A stretch of DNA of 60,000 bases from Adiantum capillus-veneris (taxonomy: Eukaryota > Streptophyta > Polypodiopsida > Polypodiales > Pteridaceae). Below are positions 1-12,000 of the stretch, one piece after another. The stretch is from NCBI GenBank assembly GCA_014529385.2, contig CM043945.1:139531241-139591240 (forward strand), given 5' to 3'. Within the stretch, counting starts at the first letter, position 1. Every line of letters begins with the position of its first letter. A model generated the notes under the pieces. It had not been told where the DNA came from and made no database searches. It saw only the letters and a list, made by a program, of their open reading frames with translations. A program made the position numbers and the translations under genes.

Positions 1-755
1 GTGAAAATGGACAGTGCCATCGCGTTCGTAACGGCCCAAAAACCTAGTCTACAATGTCAAAGTGCTCAAATCCGACTTCGGATGAGCAGTTTATGGACAA
101 AACAAGCTCCAAAAACAGCAAAAACTCAGTTGCGGCTGTTTCTCCTCCTCTCTCCACGTTTTATCTAGTCTTCTCTCAGGTTTTTCAGTTCCCACACTTA
201 GCTTTATTACTTGGGCACCTTTGGCCTTTTAGTTGACCTCAAACGAACCCTGAACATGCCAAAAGTGGCCTTGCAGTGCATAGTTTGTCACCCTACTGCA
301 TCCATCCGCACACCTGGCACTCAACTTTTTCCAATAATGCATTCCTCAATCACATGAAGTGGAAACTAAGTACAATTCTCATGATGACCTCTTTGAATAA
401 TTATCACAAGAAAACACCCACGTTGTGTTCGTACTTATCCATTTGCAAGCATTGACCCCATTCGACCTCCTGACGCCTCTAGATGCTATCTGACGCACCT
501 GCTTACCTCATGTCGTCGGCCCGCCGATAGCTTCCTCGAGAAGTTTTATGTGCTACCAACTCCTCATTATTATAGAAAAAACACACTGATATTGGTGATG
601 ATGAAAATCGATGCACTATGTACATGTTGTCCTACCTGTACACATGTGGGCCCCATGCAACCACCTGGCTCTGGAAAATAGGAAATCCTTGTTTCAATGC
701 ACCATGCATGTGTATCTACATATACAAAATCACTTCTTCCAAAAAACTCGTGACA
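1..755 (-). repeat. Element A, 3' LTR (partial, cut by window edge)
   Basis: This matches 53000-53757, the 3' LTR of sister element B, across its length with many substitutions and small indels. The element-side boundary is placed at 755, where ...TGACA is followed by a pyrimidine-rich stretch that reads as the polypurine tract on the minus strand. In element orientation the LTR starts TGTCA. The distal end lies outside the window. No coding capacity is visible; open frames here are chance. Confidence 0.8.
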
Positions 756-785
756 TAATTTTTCCAGCCCCTAGCTTGCTAGGTC

Positions 786-2020
786 AGTCATGATCAATAG
801 CAGCAAAAAGAGATATGAGACTCGTCGCGTCACAAGTCTCCTCATCCCTCACATACATTACTTGTTCTATAGACAGCTCATCTTGATCCACCATCATTAA
901 CGTGGCATGATACAATTTAAGATGCAATCCATTTACCCTTGAATTATGTAAAATCCCATCCAAGTTAGCCAGCTAATATATACCATTCGAAAAACACTCC
1001 ACTACCTTGAAAGGGCCTTCCCACTTAACTTGAAACTTCTTTTTGGAAGGTGTTGTCCATCTTACTGTTGTAGCGCAAAACCAAGTCATGCTTCTTGATA
1101 CCCTTACTTTTGACCTTTTCATTTATCTTTTCTAAAGCCTTATCCGGCATCTACCCATAATGTTCCAATGCACTCATCCTATCCAGCTGAACCTCTGGTA
1201 ACTGTAAGAGCCTCTCTTTGAAGGCATCACTAAGCGGCCCAAGAAACTTTTCTAACATCTTTACTACATGCAACTCTACCTCCACAGGCAATAGTTCTTC
1301 TTTTCCATATACCAAGTGAAATGGAGTAAACCCTGTACCTGTCTTCACCGAAGTACGGTAAGCCCATAATGCACTAGGCAATTCCAAATCCCAATTCCTT
1401 CCGTGGTGCTCTGTCACTTTTGAGAGAATTTGTACCAACTCACCATTGAATCTTTCATTTAAGCCATTACACTATGGGTAATAAGGAGTGGTATGCTGGT
1501 GCCTAATCTTCGCGCATAAAAAGTCTAGCAGTTTAGCTCTAAATCCTGGCCCCTTATCCGAAAGTAGCTCTAATGGCACCCCAAACTTGCACCATATTTC
1601 ATCGTACACAAATTTTGCCACATTCTTTGCGGTGATTTGTTTTACTACTATAGCCTCTTCCCATCTAGAGAGATAGTCCACTGCAGTCAAAATATAGCTT
1701 TTGCCTCTGCTTGTGATAGGTAACAGGCCTATTCCATCAATCCCCCATTTTTCAAACACATCAAACGCCATAATGGTTTTTTGTAACTCTGGCTTCAACC
1801 GATGGTGAACATCCTTGTGAAAACTAGGCCATACATACCCCTCTTGCAAGATCTTATGCAAGGTGATCTTTAGAGAAAAGTGTCCACCACATGCGCCTTC
1901 ATGATTCTCTTCCAACACTCTATCAAGCTCATCCCGCCAAGGTACATGCCTCAACACGAGATCATCCCCTTTCTTGTACAAGACATCACCAATCAGTTTG
2001 TACATGGATGCTCTACGCAC
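786..2020 (-). pseudogene. Element A integrase remnant
   Basis: Frames at 1472-2020 and 1151-1438 give the integrase N-terminal finger (HEGACGGH, then YVWPSFHKDVHH) and the catalytic core: a WGIDGIG start, VDYLSRW, SDKGPGF, and later WAYRTSV and FHLVYGKE. The CxxC half of the zinc finger present in B (WCRSCNRCQ) is missing. The frame jumps from KDVHH directly to LKPELQ, so a small in-frame deletion removed both cysteines. The C-terminal part (756-1150) is frameshifted. Enzymatically dead by inspection. Confidence 0.82.
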
Positions 2021-2062
2021 AAAACCAAATGATCCCTGTTAGCAAAAACTCCTCTTCTTGAG

Positions 2063-2150
2063 CCAAACTTTCCCAACCATGATAAAGAGGTAAATTGGTC
2101 CTCAACCCAAACTTTCCCGACCATGATAAAGAGGTAAATTGGTCCTCAAC
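2063..2150. repeat. 44 bp tandem duplication inside element A
   Basis: Two adjacent near-identical 44 bp units begin CCAAACTTTCCC. Element B has a single unit at the corresponding place (near 55140-55190), so this is a local duplication in A after the two copies diverged. Confidence 0.85.
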
Positions 2151-2159
2151 ACAAATAGC

Positions 2160-3010
2160 TCCCCAATCATTCTTTGAGCTGCTTCATGTGCCTCTCCATT
2201 TAGAGCACGTTCAATGTGTCTGATGCTCTATCCTTCAAAATTTTTTAATAGGCCTTTAATTCTAAAACACATTTCCTTCAATGAGGTGTCTTGCTCTTCC
2301 ACACACCCAACACTTGCTTCACAAATAACAAGGCATCACCTTTTATGCTCAACCTTCTAATCCCATGCTTCAAACAAATGTATAATCCAGCTTCCAACGT
2401 AGCATATTCAGCCTCATTGTTACTATGAGCATCCAATTTGAACCCTGTCTTGCATACTAGCTTCCCCTCTGGATCATAAAGTGCTATACCCCCTGAAGCT
2501 GCATCATGGCTCTTTCTGTATGAGCCATCAAAGAACAAAACATGTGCATTTCTGATCTGTGGCACTTCTTCAACTACCCTTCTCACCACCTCTTACTTAA
2601 CAAGAAGGGGATTCTCCTTGTAAGTCAACAAATCAGCTAAGTTAGCTCTTGTACTGTCTTCCACTAAAAATGAGAACTCAAACTCTTGCAACTCAATTAC
2701 CCATTTCTTCACCACATTTGACATGTTAGTGCCATTAATTAACTCTGGCAAAAAGGAGTAACTCGTTAAGAAAACAAAAGGTCGTGGTAGCAAGTAATGA
2801 CGAAATCGTCGACAAGCCAATATTACGCTAGCCATCACTAGCGCTACTTATAAGAACTTTCTCTCTACTACCAACTTCACTCGGCTTGCACAATACATTG
2901 GTGTCATATAATGGCCTCCCTTTCTCTTTTGCAATAACATGGCTCCAATCGCATCATCCCCTACTGATGGATTTACATAAAAAACTTTCTCCCAATCAGG
3001 AGCCTGCATG
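2160..3010 (-). pseudogene. Element A dual RNase H region
   Basis: Two RNase H-like domains lie in series. The RT-proximal one reads FYVNPSVGDDAIGAMLLQ and FLTSYSFLP; the first Asp (usual D-x-S) is Asn and the TDH motif is lost, so it looks non-catalytic. The second, at 2278-2589, reads LFFDGSYRKS, GGIALYDPEG, NNEAEYATLEAGL and IKGDALLFVKQ, keeping the D-E-D series of an active-type RNase H. This is the Tat-lineage second RNase H. A 44 bp tandem duplication (2063-2106, 2107-2150) lies just beyond it and disrupts the frame. Confidence 0.82.
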
Positions 3011-4024
3011 GCTGACCACCCCCCTAACACCTCTTTCACCTCTTGAAAAACTTCTTCACACTTGTCATCCCATTGCAATGGATCATGCTTTGCCACTTGT
3101 TGTAATGGATAAAGGAGCTGTGAAGACAATAGAATAAACTGTGCCATGTACTTTACTTTGTGTATAAAGGTTTCCAATTGCTTTGTACTCGTAGGTGATG
3201 GAAGAAGAATAATAGACTTAACCTTATGTGGATCAGCCTTAATGCCATTTTCTGACACCATGTGGCCCAATAACTTCACCCTTGGCTGTGCTAGATGACA
3301 TTTCTTTGTATTTGGTTGTCCTCCATATTCATCATATTGAGCCAATACCATTTGCAGCTTCTCATGGTGCTCAGCCCTACTGATGTAGACACAGAAGTCA
3401 TCCATAAAAGCTTTAACACAACTACCAATGAATGGTTCCAATACCCATTTGCCTTTCTTGATAGAAAGATGGTCCATTTGTTAACCCAAATGGCAATACC
3501 GTGTAACAATAACAATCCCATGGCGTAATGAAAGTTGTCTTTGTTTGGTCTTTAAGAGCAATCTTCAATTGAAAATAACCTGAAAAACCATCGCACACAC
3601 TGTACCTCTCATAATCTTCCACTAACTCCAAAATCTGATCGATGAATGGTAGAGGATATGGGTTCTTCCAAGTGTCTGCATTTAAGGGTTTAAAATCTAC
3701 ACAAATCCTCCATTTTGCATCCTTCTTCGGACTGACTGCTATTGGACTCATCCATTCTGTGGTCTCCACAGGGACTATGAACCCTGCCTTCAATAACTTG
3801 TCCACATCTTCCCGCAAGGCTTCCATTTTCTCTTGACCCATCCTTTTTAGCCTTTGTCGCACTGGCTTAGCACCTTCTTTCAGATTTATATGCATCTCTT
3901 CTCCCTTGAACCCTCTGATCTCTTCATATGAAGTAATGAGCAAATTAGGAAAACTGGCTAGTATGTGCAAATATATCTCCTTCTCCATAGCTGAGAGATC
4001 TCCACTGATCATTTGTGTCATCAA
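3011..4024 (-). pseudogene. Element A reverse transcriptase remnant
   Basis: Two overlapping frames (3422-4024 and 2848-3477) give a nearly complete Ty3-type RT. It begins EEIRGFKGEEMHINLKEGA, then VSPKKDAKWRICVDFKPLN, YPLPFIDQI, VCDGFSGYF, YCYTVLPFGLTNG and the catalytic FMDD box (AFMDDFCVYIS), then LLGHMVSENGI. A frameshift between the PFGLTNG and FMDD segments separates the halves. Equivalent to 56022-56990 in B. Confidence 0.85.
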
Positions 4025-4190
4025 TTCCTACTTCTTTGATAATTCAACCTTGGTTTGCATCAGCCCTTCAATCACTTCATAAGGCCCTTCACTTTCATCT
4101 TCAACCTCATTTGCAAATGCAACTAAACCAGACTCCTGGATTTCTTTGTCCATCAATAGAAATGCAACATCAACATCCTCATCCACTGCT

Positions 4191-4326
4191 GGTAGTACTA
4201 TCACTCTCCTCATCAGTCACTACAACATCCTCATCACTGCTGGTAGTACTATCACTCTCCTCAGCAGTCACTACAACATCCTCATCATTGATGGTAGTAC
4301 TATCACTCTCCTCATCAGTCACTGTG
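4191..4326 (-). repeat. 51 bp x ~3 tandem repeat encoding an acidic 17-residue unit
   Basis: Units of 51 bp start at 4191, 4242 and 4293 (the last partial). On the minus strand they encode repeats of DEESDSTTSSDEDVVVT between the protease and RT. Element B has only one such unit near 57190-57250, so the array expanded in A. The period is a multiple of three, which kept the frame. Confidence 0.85.
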
Positions 4327-4329
4327 GAA

Positions 4330-4916
4330 TAGTCTTCATCACTAGACTCGTCCTCATCTTCATAAATCTCTTCCAATACTTTCCTTGTGTCCATATTATA
4401 TAGCTTCTTGGCACCTGTCTTTCCATAGAGGCTAATTGTACCACGTCTCCAATCTTGAACATCTCCCACTGCACGTAACCATGGTCTACCCAGTATAATA
4501 GGATATGCTCCCAACCCCACTGGCATCACTTGAAAATCAACCACTGCCTTTGCATCATACACCTCCACTTCTAAGTTCTTTACAACACCCAAACATTTTA
4601 CTTTTTAATGGTTTGCCAATCTAATTTCGAAGCCTGACACCGTTGTCACTGTATGACCCATCTTCTCAATGCATGAGTGTGTTATGACACATATTTGGGC
4701 TCGGTCATCAACATAACCTTGTCCCGGATTTCTTCTTTTGTGCCACACATCTACTATTGGGAAAATGTCTGGTAGCTCGTCCATTGCCAACACCTTTACT
4801 GAACCTCTGTCTGGCTCTTTCTCCATTGGGTTAACCATCCTCTTCCACTGTCGCTTTAGCTTAGGCACAATCTCTATAAGCTGCCCAAAAGTAACATCTG
4901 CTTTCCTGCTTTTCAA
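4330..4916 (-). pseudogene. Element A protease (retropepsin-like) remnant
   Basis: Frames at 4605-4916 and 4179-4592 give PNP-like upstream text, then YVDDRAQICVITHSCIEKMG, and after a stop, CLGVVKNLEVEVYDAKAVVDFQVMPVGLGAYPIILGRPWLRAVGDVQDW. B reads VDGGAQICVITH here, so D-G-G-A has become D-D-R-A and the active-site glycine turn is lost. The ILGRPWL motif is the C-terminal half of the retropepsin fold. An acidic linker to RT follows. Confidence 0.8.
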
Positions 4917-4951
4917 ATCCTCCTTTAAGTCCTAGCTTAATTGCCCATCCC

Positions 4952-6124
4952 CTAGTGGAAAATCTGAAACATGAAACTTGCGATGAACCCTCCTTTTCCT
5001 CTTGGCCTTGACATCCTCTCCTTCATGGCTCTTTCCCTTCTTCTTACCAGGACCTGGGACACTTGTTCCTTCCTTGTACTCTGTGGTCCTCTTCCCAATG
5101 GCATCACTAATGTATCCTCTAGCTTTGATGCCTTCTCCAAGGTGACTACACTTATGAATTTTGTCTTTCCCTTTTCCTCCTAGGTTAATCCATTGGTTCC
5201 TTCTTCTCCCTTAATTTTGATGCCATAATCATTTGACCTAGTTAGCACATGTCTTAGCAATGGATACATGTCTCCCCCCATCCTTGGTGGCTTATCACAT
5301 TGCGGCCTGATGTGTTCCGACTCTCCACAATTATAACATGTGGGTGTCTGCCTCCAGAACCTACCATTGATTTGTCCAACACCATTCCAAGGCCTTTAGT
5401 CACCTCCTGGATGATTTGAAAATCTACTTCAACCTCAATTATTTCCCACATTACCTAACATGTTTACGCTGAGTTTCTTCATTAAATCTAACACTTGCCT
5501 TATGTCTTGCCTTAGGCCATCATCTTGCATTGCTGTAGTGACCACTGCTGGCATAACATGAGGAGTAACAGGAACCACTGGTTCATGATGAACCCCTGGC
5601 ATGTGACCTTGCAAAGAATCCATAGGCTGAAACTCAGACCTTCTACGCAAAGACTCTACCCCTAGCTGGCTCATTTTCCTTAGCTTCCACTCTTTGTTCC
5701 TTGTCACCTCCAATGCATCTTCATATGTTTTAGGTTATCTTTAGGTCCACTCTCCAACGTATATTCTCCCAAAGACCAGCCAAGAACCTGTCCTTCTTCG
5801 TCATGTCAGGTGGAGGTACCTGTGGTGCTAAGGCCTTGCACATCCGCTCCCATGCCAATGAAAACTTACGTATGTACACATCTACTAGCTCACCTTCCTT
5901 TTGCACCAAACCTTGTACTTATTGCCACACTTTGTCAGGATCTTCTCTCTTCACAAACACCACTCTCAATCCATGCCTTATATTGTCCCAACTCAATCTT
6001 ACAGGTGGATCCGCTGCACACAACTCCTCTTCAAATGCTTTGGACCAAACTGTGCATCGCTCTTCAAACAGACCTGGAGAAGAAGTAACATCTGTGTCGG
6101 GTCATGAATTTGGTTGCTAATGCA
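4952..6124 (-). pseudogene. Element A gag remnant with CCHC zinc knuckle
   Basis: Fragments in several frames match B gag. The knuckle is at about 5299-5340 on the minus strand and reads CYNCGESEHIRPQC, a complete CX2CX4HX4C. Upstream text (5435-5713) gives the variable middle of Gag (MDSLQGHMPGVHHEPVVPVTPHVMP), and 5803-6120 covers the conserved capsid-like part in broken frames. The N-terminus is on the other side of the insertion at 6125, at 17191-17397. Confidence 0.78.
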
Positions 6125-7076
6125 CGCTATCGTGCTGTGGCACATATATGGTGGGAACAGGCATTAAACGATTTATCTTGTGACTTTTTGACGCATAAGT
6201 ATACTTCATATAATACTTATATGCATAAATAAAATCTTTCTACCATACCTTAGTATTACCTTTGAAGTAATATAAATGTACATTACTATTAGAAAGTATT
6301 GGAAGAGAAGTATCAATGATTTGTGCCTCTTTTTGTCTGGGGGAAAAGCATTTGTATTTCTTCTAATATCTCAGCTATACCCTACCATATATAAAATTTT
6401 TTCTTCTTTTCACATTTATTAAATAATATAACCCTTCAATAATGCATACCTTCTTGGATACATACAAGAGGGAAGAGCCTACTACAAGACTTTATGAAAA
6501 GGAAGATCCAAAGCTTCTTGGACCATCCCAATTTGAAAATCCCCACCTAAGGGCGTGGAGAAAAGGCCAAAACCAATTCAAGATCTTTTAGTAAGCCAAT
6601 TTTGCCTTTTGAAGGATGTCAATCCGAGTTACAGGTCAAAAGTTATAGGGAAAAGAGTGAAAAATCCTCTCACAACTACACTGCAAGAAGCGATGGTAAA
6701 CAGGTGAATCAAGTGAAAAGAGGTAATCTTGGTCTTTTTCCATAAAATAAGATATTTGGAGGATAAAAGACACAAGCATGTGAATGTGACACCTCAAAGA
6801 TGCCTTGAAGGACAGGACACACAAGTTGGGACCCCCTGCTGGAGCCACATAGAAGATGCCTAGGTGGTGCCCACATACATCATGCACCCACATGGAGCCT
6901 CAACGACCAAAGATGCTGAATTTCATGATATTTTGAGTCCTAATATATCCCATTTTAAGAAATATCCAAAGAACATTTGATTTGGGCTAACTCTTTAGCC
7001 TAATCAAATGATTATATGTAAACCATGGCTCCCTCACCTATAAAAAGGGCAACCTTCTCTTCATTGGGGCAAGTAA
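6125..7076 (+). repeat. LTR-like promoter region of segment E
   Basis: No coding sequence is supported here. The strand-specific cue is CACCTATAAAAAGGGC at about 7036-7050, a strong TATA box about 30 bases before the element D insertion point, followed by TTCTCTTCATTGGGG, a plausible start region. Sequence after D (15960 on) is CT-rich like an R-U5 or leader. Confidence 0.5.
7039..7046 (+). promoter_or_regulatory. TATA box of segment E
   Basis: TATAAAAA preceded by CACC and followed by GGGC, in an AT-rich upstream setting. It is similar in placement to the TATAAATA of element C (24797-24804). Transcription would now run into the antisense-oriented element D. Confidence 0.5.
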
Positions 7077-8656
7077 TGTAACATTTAATGGCCTAAAATC
7101 TTTTGTGTAGCGGAATTTAGCATGAACATAGTGGGCATTTCATTAGAGTTGATTCCTAATGAGAATTACAAGAGTGCTTGGGTGGAGAGAGCAACAAAAA
7201 GCATAACACCTAGTTAGATAGCATCGACAATACTTTCAAAAGAGAGAGCAATTAAGCTATTGACAACAGTTGAGGACCGGATTTGCATGGAGCCGGTCCC
7301 CCCTCCAAAAGGCTTTGTATTATGGTTTCTCCCATCAAGAGAGACATTGTACAATACAATTCTTTGTGTTCCTTCAAGACTAGCTAGTGCAATGAAGATG
7401 GAAGCTTCATACACCAAGCTAAACACTTAATCAAACACAACTTGAATTATCCCCGTTCTCAGACCCAAAACCTCACACACCTTCGAAGATGGTGAGAGCT
7501 AGCAGGGTATGAGAGTAGATTGAGAGGAAAAAGAAGTATCTTACGAGAAAGAAGTACATCTCCTCACATAATCACTCATATTAGCATAGCTTAGCTTAGT
7601 AATTAGCTTGGTAGAGAAGATGAGCATGCATTGAAGCTTGGCTCTTGGTTGGATTTGCATCCACATGCCAAGAGAGTGTTGATGTAGGCTTCTATCTCAC
7701 AAGCTTGGAGTAGGTGATGAGCTCTCCATTAAAGCTTGGGAGGAGATAGAGTATTTTCCCTTCACACATGGTCAAGTGTGAGAGTGTGTGTGTCAATGCC
7801 AAGCAAAAATCAGCCCCCCCTCTCTCTTGGGCGAGCCCTAGCTGCTAAGTAAGTCTGGCTTTTGCCTCATTGGACCTCCCCAGGTCAAGCCAATAGAGAT
7901 TAAGCAGCATAAGTGATAGCCTTTTGACATGTGTCCCCCTTTCCCCTTTTGTGAGAGTTTTAGGTAATTAAATAATCAAACTAAACTCTCATTGGACCCC
8001 TTTGCCTCCTGGCCAATAGGAATCAGGCAAGCCATGGGGCTCCTGAATGCTCATTGGACCTCTTGGGAGACTGCCCAATAGTCTTCTAGGACACTTAATT
8101 CTTATTGTTTTCTTTTATTAAATGTTTTTAAATTAGTTTACTCTAGCTTAATTCTCATTGGTCCACTTCAAGGGTCTTCCAATAGGAATTGGGCACACCT
8201 TGTGGGCATCTGGCCTAGGGAGCTGACATGTGTCCCTCATTCCCTTTGTGTAAAGGGAGCCTGTGTGTGTGTGTGTGGCTTTCTCTCTCATCCCCTAGCT
8301 TTGGGGCTCGCCCCCTCCCATGTAGGGATATGCAAAGACTTTTTGGGCACACACTAAGCATCCAATTTTCCCTAGGGTTGACCTTTGGACACAACCTTTG
8401 AATTTTGGAACCTTAGCATTTTGGAAGTCTTAATGGGCTGAACCTTAGGGTCTTTTTGGCCCATTGTTTCACATGGCTCTTTTGCAGATGGCCCCCCCTT
8501 TGGATCCCTATTTTCCCTCCTTTGGATCCCTACTGTGGCCGGTCTGCTAACTTAACCAATATTCTAGCTTTTTCTCCCTTGGCACTTCCCCACATTAAAT
8601 GATCAGTTTAATATGAGAAAATCATTTAGGAGAATTAGATATTGATTATTATGACA
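7077..8656 (-). repeat. Element D 3' LTR
   Basis: 1580 bp, plus-strand ends TGTAAC and ATGACA. It pairs with 14382-15959. A 70-codon open frame at 7214-7426 recurs in the other LTR at 14519-14731 only because the LTRs are copies. It contains four ATTGG...CCAAT inverted pairs (see separate entry) and a short (GT)n. Confidence 0.93.
7867..8186. promoter_or_regulatory. Four ATTGG...CCAAT inverted pairs in element D LTR (probable U3 CCAAT cluster)
   Basis: Four segments share the layout CTCATTGG(a/t)CC, about 13-18 bases, then CCAATAG: near 7867-7896, 7988-8020, 8050-8080 and 8150-8186. Each gives a CCAAT box on both strands and could fold as a hairpin. CCAAT is the NF-Y recognition core in plants. 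The same set is in the other LTR near 15172-15492. I see no clear TATA box downstream on the minus strand, so the promoter call is inference. Confidence 0.45.
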
Positions 8657-9014
8657 TTACCTCTCTCTTGAAATCATAGTCGTCCTCGACTATGGTGTAG
8701 AGAAGATAAAGCATACGCATGAGTCCTTTTTCTTAGCGGGTAGAGGATCCCTATGTTACCCTACGACATCATTCCATAATGGATGACTAGTCCATTTGGC
8801 GCTTGAGAGCCTGAGGCTGCCGCAAGCATGTCTGCACATTAGTCCTATCAGTCTTCCATAGTAGAGTGACAAGCTCTACTTGGTGTTTGGGAGACGTCGT
8901 CTCCGCAAACTTGATCTAAGCATGCATACTACTTCATTTTTGTGCACAAATAAAGAAAAAGGGAGTCTTATAAGACAAAAATTTTTGTTCATTTTTAACA
9001 TTTTGTACATTTGC
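8657..9014 (-). promoter_or_regulatory. Element D 3' untranslated region: hairpin and polypurine tract
   Basis: On the minus strand, purine-rich AAGAGAGAGGTAA abuts the 3' LTR (8657-8670) and is the probable plus-strand primer. Immediately upstream is a perfect 8 bp stem with 4-base loop at 8675-8694 (CATAGTCG TCCT CGACTATG). The rest, down to the gag-pol stop codon at 9015, holds no recognised gene. Confidence 0.6.
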
Positions 9015-12000
9015 TTACTCTTGGGAAGCATTGTAAGCATTGACAAGGTTTAGGTTATCCTTTAATTGTATGCCTTGCATCCATCTAGCATCTTCAAAAG
9101 GATAATTCTTAAACTTAATAAGATATCGTCTGATAGTCTTACCGCCTCTTAATACCTTGTCTTCATGTCGGAGAATGGACTCGGGCTGCAGCACCTCCTC
9201 GTGGTCCTCGATCTCCGGTGGGTCTTCAATAGTTGGTTCTTGAGGTGGCTCTCCTTTGTAAGGCTTTAAGAGGCTCACATGAAAAGCATTGTGTATGAGC
9301 CAATGATTGGGCAACTTAAGTTGATAGGCCATCTCATTGATTGGCCTAAGAATCTGGAAGGGACCATAGTACCTTTTTGCTAGTTTAGCATAGTACTTTT
9401 GGTGGCCCGTAGGATTCTTGCCCGTAGTGTGCCTTAATCGAGCCTTGGGAAACTTTAACAAGACCCAATCGTTTTCTTTAAAGGCTTGGGCTCTTCTGTG
9501 CTTGTCCGCAGCAGCCTTTTGCCTTTGTTGTGAGATAGAGATAGCATCCTTAATCTTTTTGAAAGATTCTTGTAGGTCTCGGCTATACTCATCTGCAACG
9601 AAGATCTTCCCATGTACCTTAAGTAGCAAGGGACTTTTTGATCTTCCCTCAATTACCTCGAAAGGTGCTTTTCCTGTAGAAGTATGTATAGTGTTATTGT
9701 AAGCATACTCTACTAAGGGTAAGTACTTCTCCCATTGGGATCTTTGATCTACTTCCGTTACATAGGCTTTTAGTAAATCGAGAATAGTTAGGTTAGCTAT
9801 TTCACTTTGGCCATCAGTTTGTGGATGATAGGCCGAAGAGAAGTTTAGCCTTGTTCCTAAATTCTCAAAGAGACCCTTCCAGAAATTACTGGTCATTCTA
9901 GGATCTCTATCCGACACTATGGACATTGGCAAGCCATGGTACTTGAAAATTTGTGAAATGAAGAGGGTTGCCATTTGATGGGCTTTGATAGTCTTTTTGA
10001 CAGGTATAAAATGAGCTTGTTTACTAAACCTGTCTACTATCGTCCATATTCCCGTATTCCCATGGATAGACTTAGGCAATCCAAAGATAAAATCCATGGA
10101 TATGCTCTCCCACGGTGAATTAGGGATTGGCAAGGGTTGAAGCAATCCAAGTTGCTTCCCTCTATCAAATTTTGTCTTTTGACATACCACACATTTGGAA
10201 ACATACTCATGTATGTTCACTTTCATGGTAGGCCAATAGAAATATGTTTCAATTCCCTTTAGGGTAAACTGAATCCCTCTATGCCCCGCATATGGGGGAG
10301 CATGAGATTCATACATTACTTTCTCACGTAGTGAGTTAGTAACGCATAGTCTATTGCCATAGAGAAGATAACCATCTTGTAAAGTAAATGGTTCTTCTTT
10401 CTTCCCTAATGCAAGGGCTGAAATCACATCTCTAAAATCGGGATCAATAGCATACTCATCTATCATTGAAGATAGATCATTGTGAGTTGCTATGGAAACC
10501 GCATTCACTCTCGGTCGTCTTGAGAGTGCATCGGCTACTTGATTATGCTTGCCAGCAATGTGAGCAATATGAAAATGAAATTGCGAAAGGAAATTTGCCC
10601 ACCTCATTTGTTTGTCGGAGAGCTTGGTCTGCGTCATGAAGTACTTAAGACTTTGGTGATCCGTTCGCAGAATGAAAGGAGTCCCCAATAAATAGTGCTT
10701 CCATGAGTCTAAGGCATGTAGAACTGCAAGGAGTTCTTTTTCGTATATGCCTAGAGCTTGCTCAACAGGGTCGAGCCTTCGACTCTCATAGCCTATGGCG
10801 TGCCCTTCTTGGAGCAGAACAGCCCCAAGGCAATCACCACAAGCATCACATTGGACCTCAAATGGTTTTGAGAGATCCGGTAGTGTAAGCACAGGTTGAG
10901 AGATAAGCTTTTCTTTAAGCTTTTCGAAAGCATTGTTCTCCTTAGCAGACCACGTATACCTAACATTTTTCTTTGTTAGGTCATGTAATGGTCCCGCAAT
11001 TTGTGAGAACTTTTCTATGAAGCGTCTATAGTATGCACACATACCTATAAAGCTTCTTAGTTCATGAAGATTCCTTGGTTTAGGCCATCCTTTTATTACC
11101 TCTAACTTGGATGGATCCATTTGGATTCCATCTTGAGAGATAATGTGACCTAAATATTGAATCTCTTGCAAGAAAAATTCACTTTTCTTTCGATTAACAT
11201 AAAGTTTATTCTCTCTTAAAACTTGAAATATTACCTGGAGGTGTTGCTTGTGTTCCTCTAATGAATTAGAGTAGATGATAATATCATCAAAGAACACTCC
11301 AGTGAAGGTTCGATGAGGCCTGAACAGCTTTTCCATCAAGCGGTTGAATGTGGCTGGTGCATTAGTCAAGCCAAAAGGCATGACAATGTATTCGTAAAGA
11401 CCAAATGTAGTACGAAATGCGGTCTTTACAATGTCTTGATCAACTATCCTTATTTGATGATAGCCACTTTTTAGGTCAATCCTACTGAAGTAGGTCGATC
11501 CTTGTAGCTTATCAAATAGGTCTTCTACCCGTGGAACGGGAAACCTATTCTTGATAGTGATCCTATTTAGTGCTCTATAGTCGACACACATACGATATGT
11601 GCCGTCTTTCTTTTGCACTAATAGCACAGGTGAGCAAAATGGAGATGAGCTAGGCCTAACCATGCCCTTCTCAATTAACTCATGCACTTGCCGCATAATC
11701 TCCTCTTGTTGAGCTTGAGAAACTCTATAAGGAGGTTTGTTAGGCGGTGAACTTCCTGGAAGAAGTTCAATTGCATGGTCGTCATTACCTCGTTTAGGAG
11801 GTAGCTCACAAGGGATGTCGTCAATAAAGACATCTTGAAACCCCTTGAGAAAATTGGATAACTCTAATTCCTTTTGGTTGCTTTTATTTTCTTTTGCTAA
11901 AGCATTAGGTTCATTTTGAGAATCTTTAACAAAAATCATGTACACGGAAATAGAGCTCTTTATTGACTTGTTGAAAGCTGGTGTATGTACAATGGGGATG

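Larger units (their letters stand above)
756..6124 (-). mobile_element. Element A, decayed Tat-type Ty3/gypsy retrotransposon, main body
   Basis: On the minus strand, from high to low coordinates, it carries gag with a CCHC knuckle, protease, reverse transcriptase, a decayed RNase H, a second RNase H, integrase and PPT. The order and sequence match element B (53758-59121), so the two are one family. Every domain is broken by stops or frameshifts. The body stops at 6124 after AATGCA and resumes at 17191 after another AATGCA, so a later insertion split it. The RT to RNase H to second RNase H to integrase order is characteristic of the plant Tat lineage. Confidence 0.88.

Noticed and set aside
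7214-7426. 70-codon ORF conserved at 14519-14731
   Set aside because: Identical only because both lie in the duplicated LTR of element D; no domain, no start context.
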